Position numbers and translations under genes: made by a program. A model generated the notes under the pieces. It had not been told where the DNA came from. It did no database searches and saw only the letters and a list, made by a program, of their open reading frames with translations. This document shows, piece after piece, positions 56,682-64,000 of a DNA stretch of 64,000 nucleotides; position 1 is the stretch's first letter; the number at the start of each line of letters is the position of its first letter. Source of the DNA: Quillaja saponaria (taxonomy: Eukaryota > Streptophyta > Magnoliopsida > Fabales > Quillajaceae); the NCBI GenBank assembly GCA_029379385.1, contig CM055617.1, positions 4,774,001-4,838,000 on the forward strand, given 5' to 3'.

Positions 56682-57514
56682 GGGCTAATTTGATTTTCTT
56701 GAATAACTATTACATTCTAAGCATGATTTTATAGAATGAACATTCTTTTATTTGGTACATTTTTAGTTTCAGAATACTGATTCTATTTCAATTATTTTAT
56801 TTTATAAAAATAAGAATCATCAAATCCATTTAAGGGTGGAATTGCTCATTCCTACTTCTATGAAATCGGTTTAGTGCAATTAAATGACCAAAAAATTATT
56901 CTGTCACATAAAATAAATAATTACATAAAAAGTTGAATTAATAAAATAATAATATTATTAATTAATTAATATATTTGATTTAGTCAAATAAAAAAAATAC
57001 TCTTCAGGCCACATTAAATAATATAAAATAATAATAAATCGATTTATTTTAGTCAAAAGATAAAAATACTTTTCATATTATAGCAAATATTATAATTATA
57101 AATAAATTAATAAGTAATTTTAAACTAAAATATTAACATTAATAAATAATATAAATAATAAAATAAATATATTTACTGATAATAATCAATTTATTAATTA
57201 ACTAAAGATAAACAAATAAATAATATAAATTATCTAAAAAATTTATTAAAAATTAAGAATTATATATTCATAAATTATGTTACATTTTTATTACTTTATC
57301 TATTGATGGATATTTTTGTCATTTTAATATAATTTTTATATTATTTTATGGTTAAAAACCGCATAAAAAATAAATAGATAAAATGAAATGAATATTCCTC
57401 ACCAACACCAACAAATAATATAATGGAATAATCAGTCCATTCCACTACATGTTATTCTCATTCCCTTTCTCATTCCAATTTCGAAAAAATCATTCTTGTA
57501 CACAAAACTAGCCC
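56682..57514 (+). mobile_element. PIF/Harbinger-like MITE, copy 2 (833 bp)
   Basis: Colinear with 24868-25713: GGGCTAATTTGATTTTCTTG start, CATTC(T)AAGCATGATT, TATGAAATCGGTTTAGT, TGTCACATAAAATAA, AATTATGTTACATTTTT, TTTTGTCATTTT and a right end CAAAACTAGCCC followed by TAA. The left flank reads GAA where TAA is expected, so that duplication has one mismatch. No coding potential. It lies only about 60 bases from the long-TIR element. Confidence 0.78.
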
Positions 57515-57524
57515 TAAGTATTTA

Positions 57525-57822
57525 ATCTAGACATGTCATAATCAATCGTTTTAGTAGAGAAACTAGTATCAGTGTTACGATTACCATGCCTTTGTTTTTG
57601 TCTGGTGAATTCTTATCGAATTATGTTTTAGTAGATATGTCATAATCAATTGTTTTGGTAGAGAAACACGTATCAGTAATACAATTAATGTGCCTTTGTT
57701 TTTGTCTAGTGAATTCTTATCTAATTATATTTTATCAGCTTATGTCATAATCAATCATTTTAGTGGAGAAACACGAATCAATAATACGATTAATATGCCT
57801 TTGTTTTTGTGTGGCATATTTT
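57525..57822 (+). repeat. Three tandem units of about 104 bp
   Basis: ATGTCATAATCAAT begins at about 57533, 57637 and 57742 (period 104-105). Each unit also has AGAGAAAC(A/T), a GTATCA-like stretch, ACGATTA and TGCCTTTGTTTTTGT; the first two also share CTGGTGAATTCTTATC with one change. The third unit breaks off near 57822. Divergence is about 10-15 percent. Confidence 0.88.
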
Positions 57823-58675
57823 TTCTAAGTTTCTAGTTTATCAGAAGGACCTTAAATTGAGTCATTGTAAGTCCCCTTCGTGCTTGTATTCCTAGGGCAA
57901 TTGAGTTTCCACACAATAATTGGAAAACAAGATAGCATAAAACCTCAAAAGAACCATCAATGCTAAATGGAACCTTCCAAAGACTAATTGGTTTAAGCTG
58001 GTGCCTCTTAAGGAACAATCACGGACTTACTGGTAATTGGGCTCTTATGGGTGATCTTTAGTTAGCTGTTAATTTTGAGAATTCACAATTTGAAAATTGA
58101 ACTTGGTTCATGAATTGATGTGGGATTACTAATTAATGCTATTTTAACCATATTGTATAAATAAACATAAAAAATTGATATATGCATATCTCATTTCTTA
58201 TGATGAGCAAATCATGTGCTTAAGAACTCTCTTCTCTCTTTTTGTCTCCCTCCATTCACCTCCTTCCAAATGTATCTTAAAACAAAACAAATAAACCCAT
58301 TTCTCCAAGTACATAAATGTCTCATGTAGTTCTTGATGAGTATCATCGTCCTCATCTCAATCAGTAACTTCTGAAACATTTCTGTTGGGGGCAGAAACAT
58401 AAAAAAAGAAAGAATTGAATTGACGTCCTAAAACATAACCATTTATCTTGATTGAAAACACTATTTTTCTTACAAATCAAACAAGTATGTGTACAAACAT
58501 AAGTATCTCCCTGCAACTTCAAGGCTGCAAAGCTTGTGTCTGTCACATGCTACCAGCCTAACAATTTTCTGAAACCTTTAATTTTTTTCAAGTATGAGAA
58601 ACGAATGTGAAATTAATGTAAAGCTTGCTATATATCTGTGAAAAAAAAATTAAACGAGAGAATCGATGAAATTCT
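57823..58675. other. Spacer 3' of PIP-like gene 3
   Basis: No recognisable gene. Overlapping 60-codon minus-strand frames at 57833-58018, 58212-58400 and 58361-58546 show no family resemblance. The right part is the 3' flank of the peptide gene. Confidence 0.45.
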
Positions 58676-58867
58676 TCAATGACCGCGTCCACTATGGCTT
58701 GGTCCCGAGTAAGCTTGGTTTATAATCAAACCCTTTATTACAGAAGGAAAGGATTGATCTCTGAGAGGTCTCAAGCCTTCAACATGCATGGAGTAGGAGA
58801 GCAAGAGGAAGAAGATGAAGATTGAAATGGCATTGGAAGCCCAGTTAAGAGAATTATAAGCTTTCAT
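58676..58867 (-). CDS. PIP/PIPL-family secreted peptide precursor, third member
   Basis: A single exon encodes 63 residues. Signal peptide about 1-31 (ISIFIFFLLLSYSMHVEG). The protein ends exactly at the motif YSGPSHSGRGH (53-63), with no tail. This is the classical PIP layout: short precursor, one C-terminal motif, SGPS then G-x-GH. The spacing and Arg-Gly-His ending resemble Arabidopsis PIP/PIPL peptides more closely than the two genes at 16 and 19 kb do. It presumably acts as an apoplastic ligand after C-terminal cleavage and proline modification; receptor and trigger are inferred from the family. It is divergent in sequence from the other two, so not part of the recent tandem duplication. 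Confidence 0.87.
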   Translation of the reverse strand: MKAYNSLNWASNAISIFIFFLLLSYSMHVEGLRPLRDQSFPSVIKGLIINQAYSGPSHSGRGH

Positions 58868-60858
58868 TTTTCTTTGGGACTTGAATATGTTGGGTAGTGG
58901 TGGGCTGTGTAATTGTGTTTGGTGTAAAGGTATTACTAATAGTTAGTAGTATATATATAATGTGGGAGATTGAAGAATAAGAATTTAAGTTTTGTTGTTA
59001 TTTGACTTCGGTTGGGTTATTGTAGTCTGAAGTGGCTGGGGGAGGAAGATTGTGTTTTTCAGAGGCTTTGAATGTGTAGTTTGAACCAAGACTCAGGAAC
59101 AAAAATAATTTAAGAAAAAAATAAGTTTGAAAGGATGAGCACACACCTTATTGACTATGAAAATGCAAATTCCATTTGATCTGATCGAAAAAGTGTATTA
59201 GTCGAAATATAGTGACAGCTAAAATTTCTATAAAAAGTTGGTCATCTTTGATTTTGTTTTTCATTCAAGAAATCTGTTAAACTAAAATGACATCTTTTTT
59301 TTCTCTATACAGCTGTATTTTGTGTAGCTCACCAGTTTTATGTTTGTAACCTTTTTGACACAAGACAACAAACAAGTAATATGCGAGGCTGCCGTCCTCC
59401 TCAACCTACTCCCCGTTACCCAGACATCCTTTTCCCACCAAGACATATAGCTTTTAGTCGGCCAATCTCTCTCAAATCTTTATACATACACACATGAAAA
59501 AGCAAGCAATTTAAATTACCAAGCTAAAAGTTGTTTATCTTATCTAAGACCCTTTATAATTAATTTTGAAACCTTCTCCTATCATATATGGAAGAACTTC
59601 AACAGCTTGTGCAATTCACATCTACAAGACATTTTCTAATTGTGGCAAACCTTTTTCCTTCAAAAAAAAAAATTTAAAAATACAGTTATATAATATTGTT
59701 ATATAAAAGATAATTCCACTTTTATTCATAATCTACTTTTATAAGAAATAACCTTAGCTTTTTTTCATAAATCCATGTTCTACTCTGATCAAAGTTTTTC
59801 AACTCCCTACCATTTGAGTGTTCCCCAAACCCATTAGATCATACTTGGTTAGAAAAAAATGTGAAAAGGACACCTATAAAAACAATTCAAACAACTTAAT
59901 ATTGAGATCATAACTCTTACAAATTCAGAGTAAAAAAAGTTGATTGCTTGAACAAGGAATTCAACTATTTGACCATGGCTAGCAAAGCAGTACAGTCAAA
60001 TTAATGTTTGTAATAAATTCAAGAACACGAGCATGGAAAAACAAACACTTGAAAAGTAAGTAACCGAGATAAATGACTCTATTCGTAGTATTCTATTGGG
60101 AGGGCAATTTATACTTGTCCTTTAGATGTCGAAGCCATCACTTCAAATAAAAAACTCAACAGTCAGAGATCATAATTCAATTGACACTACAGAATTCTGC
60201 CTTGTACATAGCAGTCTGCATGGGTAGCATGACGACTAAGGTTTGAAGGGAGAAAACCTCACCATTAAGATGTTATACATTTCAAATTACAAGTCAATCA
60301 AAAGAGAGGAGGATCATGAAGGTGAATATAAAACATTTTAATACATACAAGATGAAACAACATAGACAATAAATAAAAATCACACAAACCACAACATTAA
60401 GAAGTTATATAATTCAAATTACAAGTCAATCAAAAGAGCGGAGGTGTTATGAAAGTCATCTTAGGTTACTTGAACATAAGGGAGAGAGTAAAAAATTGGT
60501 TCACTTTCACTTTCAGCACCTAATCCAAAAAGTTAGGATAAAACTGAGTCAATATTATGGAGTACAAAAACTCTTTAACATTTCCCAGGTGATTGTAACA
60601 CAAAATTGCACGTATAAAACACAAATAACCATTTGAACAGTTAAGACCTGAAAAACGTGGATGCATTCCAGTATACTAGAAAACGTATATAAATCAGCTA
60701 ACATACACATATACTATAGAAGCTTAATAAATATCACCAGATATTCGTACCTACTCTGCTAGACTTCAAGTATTAAATAGCAACTCTTGAGCATGCTTGA
60801 TTTGCACCTTGGACTGCTAGACCGATGAATTATGGAGAAGCCTCGTCAAATCGAAGCA
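58868..60858. other. PIP-like 3 promoter and REV1 3' flank
   Basis: No recognisable gene. A TATATATA stretch lies at 58950-58958, about 85 bases upstream of the minus-strand peptide ATG. A 52-bp direct repeat (TTCAAATTACAAGTCAATCA then AAAGAG) occurs near 60,261-60,312 and 60,393-60,443. The right end is 3' UTR or downstream DNA of REV1. Confidence 0.5.
58950..58958 (-). promoter_or_regulatory. Possible TATA box of PIP-like gene 3
   Basis: A TATATATA run, palindromic, about 85 bases upstream of the ATG at 58867. The spacing is reasonable but low-complexity AT runs are common here. Confidence 0.45.
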
Positions 60859-63800
60859 TTACTCCAATGATATAAGCAAGTTACCTCCATATTTGTCACC
60901 AACAGATGCCTGGATATTTGGTTTCTCACAAAGTAAAGAATGAATTAAGAAGATCAAGACCTCTAACACTACTCAAATATATTATCAAATTAAGATTCAC
61001 ATGTAAAGCCATGTTTCAAATTCAAATTCAAATGTTTGAATTGTGATTAACTTCCATAATTTCAGAAAATAAATAAATAAAATATCAATAGCAGAGCTGA
61101 GATCTACTAATAGGATAGGTCATGGAGTAAAGAAAGCCATATGAGCAATAAGACATTACTGTCACATAAAGATAATACCCATGCCTCAAATTGTCCTATC
61201 TTCACCTAAATGCAGGGAAGCCGATACAGCAGTTAGATGGCAGTAATATTTGTGTTTCTGCAACTGATTTGATCTTACAAGGCCTAATAAATTGCTACAG
61301 AACTAAAAGCGTAGAAAAAGTAGTCAACGAATACAATTCAAAGAATATTAAAAGATAGCTTTATAATAGACAGATTGGGGGCAGTTTCAAAGGACTGGGA
61401 TTAGAGAAAAAGTTCAGCCTATGGAAAAAGATAGCTTGATGCCAGACCTCCTGGTGTCTATTAACAAAACAAAGAATATTGAACAATAAACAAGTTATAA
61501 CAAAGCAATTCTTTTGGAAATTGATCAAAGACAGTTCTGAAAGATAAATGGCTTTATGAATGTTGGCTTAATTCTTTGGTTTACATAATTAGTTATCTTA
61601 CAGCATTCTCCAGGCATTCCGTAATTCAAACACATTTTCCATTTTCAATGACCAAAAATGAAATCATTACATCGCGGAGAAAGTCATTATTCCCCGACAA
61701 TTTTTTGGAGGTCGAGTAAGGAGGGGCGGTGCTCCAACTGCAACGAAGTCACATATCCAAAAGACTTAAAAGAATAGGGAAAGCAGGTGTACTAACCTGA
61801 AGGTAAGGAATGAGAACGTCATACACTTGAAGGAAAATTTGAGACTTCGCCGCAATCCTGAAGCAAAATTTGAGTTTGAAACACTTTATTAAACAGTGAT
61901 TTGAAATGTTACATTCAGCAATGTTGCATTAGGAATATAACAGACTGCCAAAATATAAAGCCACATCAAGAATCAGAGTAGCACAACTTAGATGCCAATC
62001 CAAAGAATCATGGAAGCATAACATGATACAAGACAATTCTACATATTAAAACAATCATTGAAGGCTAATTAACTTATCCTTCCTCAAGGAGAACATATAA
62101 TTGACTGAATCTCTTTTGATAACAAAAAAGTACTAAATTCCTCAAAAGGTAAAAGCAGAAAAATACTCTTCTCCGTGTAGATAGTATAGGAGTATGTTCA
62201 GTTAATCCCAAGAATTTCAAAAGAATAAAAATCCAAGACATCTAGTAATTATTCTAGTTGATGTGTGATTATACAAAAGCCGAATGGATACCACAACTCT
62301 AAGAATGAATTCTGTAAGTACTCCTACTTCCAGAACTTAGAAGTGTCAGCATTTACTTCTGCCCTGTTACTTGATATTTTCATTCAGTTTTTCTCCCTGA
62401 TAATTTCATCCACACAGATGCCAGACTTTGCATTTAGATTAAAGGAATATAAAGGTGCATATGTGAATAAAAGTATAAAACAGCCCACTGGGGACATTCA
62501 ATGTCTAAACTAATCCAACCTGGCTAAGTCATTTGACAAATTGCCAATCTAGAACCTACCAATAGCATAGCATACCTTCAGTATTGTCATGTCTGAATCA
62601 AAAAAGTTCCCACCTTCATTGTAAAGACTATATGTGTAACACCTACTTGGCTTTTGAAGAAGACTTCTATCAATAAACGACATAATAATGTATAATTGCC
62701 AGCCAAAAACAGTGAGCTATGCAGAATATTACCTTTTAAGAAGACGAAAACAAATATAAATCTCTTCGATGTCTATTTCAATCTTTAGTTTGATATACTG
62801 CTTGAAAAGCTCACAAATGATGCTAATAGTTTCATCCCAACTGTCAAGCGCAGCATCAAGAAGATGTCGGGATTCAGAAATAGTTCGTTGCAGAATTGGA
62901 GACAAAGTTCCAGGCATTCCCAATCTATAATACATCTCTGTTAGATTATTTAATATCAAACAATTGCTGCCTTTAAACTTATCAACCCAATGTGGAGGAT
63001 GCCCAGTCCAAAGATTATTTACAAAGACTTGGTCAGTTGATTCTGAATGATTCTCATTAGTCTTGATATCTGTTGTAGCCTGGCAGTTTTCTGGAAGTCT
63101 GCCCAAGGCAGCACTGGAAGAAAAATTATACCTCCTATGAGCAGGAAGTTGCTCAAGTATGTCCGTTCTCAAATCCTCTGGCAACTGTTGTAAAACTGAA
63201 GTATCTACTTGACTTAAAGAAGAAGGCATTAGATGAGCTTTTTCAGGACTGGAACTGTAGGCATCCCTACTGAAGAATCCTGCCGCAGAACCAGCCACTG
63301 CCTCAACTTCCACAGACGCATGCTGCATTGCCTAATACTTAGATTATGTCACATAAAAGTTCATTGGAACAATTTGAATAATGTGGAAAGTAGGCCAAAA
63401 AAAAATTCGATGTATTAGATCAGGTTTCAAACAGTTGCAACCATGTTATTAACTGATGTAATTCAAATGAGCCTCTATAGGATTCTGCCAAATACATAGC
63501 AGTCTCCATGGATGACATTAATTTATGTCGGAGTTGAAGCCAAATGAGTGTTTTTCAATCTATTAGACTCAAAACAAACGAATTCTAGAAGAGCTGAAGC
63601 AAAGGCTGTTAAAAGTTAAAAACAATGTGGATCTCTCTGTGTGCGCGTGAGGGGGGGGAAGCAGCCTACAAACCTAAAACCAAAGCGATCAGACTAGGTC
63701 ATAATCTTATGCTTGATGAGGACATGCAGATGTATGTGTAGTACTTCTGCATTATAGCAAAACTGTTGCAAGCAAATGAGATAAACTCCACTTACAAGGT

Positions 63801-63948
63801 ACAACAGGGCATCTACCCACAAAGAACCGAGCCACTAGAAAACTGAAAACATAGATATTCCCTCAGTTAAGATAAGAAGTTACCCCAGTTTGTACCGGTA
63901 ATTTGTTTTGGAGAACCACAGCGGAAGGTTTCTCTTCCTTGCTCATTG
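60859..63948 (-). CDS. REV1: REV1 translesion DNA polymerase, C-terminal part (runs off the right edge)
   Basis: The last four exons are visible on the minus strand: 63948-63884 (acceptor uncertain by 3 bases), 63331-62733, 61857-61797 and 60909-60859. The rest lies beyond 64,000. REV1 inserts dCMP opposite lesions and abasic sites and scaffolds other translesion polymerases in the nucleus. The 63331-62733 exon holds a ubiquitin-binding motif, LPEDLRTDILEQLP, used to bind ubiquitinated PCNA. It is followed by the C-terminal domain: HPPHWVDKFKGSNCLILNNL, then DIEEIYICFRLLKR spliced to IAAKSQIFLQVYDVLIPYLQ. The protein ends ASVGDKYGGNLLISLE. Phases agree across all visible junctions. The catalytic and BRCT regions are outside the window. 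I see no defects. Confidence 0.9.
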
Positions 63949-64000
63949 CTGCTAGGATGGCATAATTAGCAAAGGTATAAGGCAATTACTAAATTTGAAC

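Noticed and set aside
57525..57822. Regular repeats as a CRISPR-like array
   Set aside because: Units are about 104 bp and similar over most of their length, with no spacer/repeat structure, in a plant nuclear genome.

Overview
This is AT-rich nuclear DNA from a flowering plant, almost certainly a eudicot. The evidence is GT-AG introns in most genes, plant-specific families (UGT84 glucosyltransferase, cinnamyl alcohol dehydrogenase, basic secretory proteins, PIP-like peptides), a Ty1/copia element primed by initiator Met-tRNA, and typical plant LINE, SINE-tail and MITE debris. I cannot name the species. No bacterial, organellar or viral-genome features were seen.

Layout. 1.1-5.4 kb: UNC-50 family gene (+, 10 exons) with retroposon scraps in intron 1. 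6.5-8.5 kb: complete bona fide-type cinnamyl alcohol dehydrogenase (-, 5 exons). 9.3-10.4 kb: tandemly duplicated AT-rich DNA. 10.4-14.1 kb: no recognisable protein, apart from a GC-richer, first-exon-like segment at its right edge. 16.1-19.8 kb: two related PIP-like secreted peptide precursors (+) flanking a small one-RRM protein (-). 20-31.7 kb: repeat-rich and AT-rich, with a MITE-like GC island, a dead LINE, a truncated Harbinger-like MITE fused to a truncated UGT, a full-length MITE copy and several local duplications. 31.8-33.3 kb: intact single-exon UGT84A-type glucosyltransferase (+). 34.3-39.2 kb: acid lipase (-, 9 exons). 40.8-44.1 kb: 5-methylthioribose kinase (+, 6 exons). 44.5-54.7 kb: basic secretory protein (BSP) cluster, made of a pseudogene split by a gag-less copia element, two intact genes, and a third with a frameshifted C-terminus and a changed active-site region. 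55.4-57.5 kb: a long-TIR DNA transposon and a second Harbinger-like MITE. 58.7 kb: a third PIP-like peptide (-). 60.9 kb to the right edge: the 3' part of REV1 translesion polymerase (-).

How it fits together. The housekeeping genes are UNC-50 (Golgi/ER membrane trafficking), methylthioribose kinase (methionine salvage) and REV1 (DNA damage tolerance). Between them lie tandemly duplicating defence- and wall-related families: PIP-like peptides, BSPs, UGT84 and CAD. From memory, UNC-50, an acid lipase and a BSP gene are close neighbours in Arabidopsis (At2g15240, At2g15230, At2g15220), so this window may be an expanded syntenic block. The signals most worth checking are the three PIP-like precursors, two with a double-motif architecture, the decaying BSP array, and the long-TIR element with an 8-bp target duplication. 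I found nothing that is clearly a wholly new molecular system.
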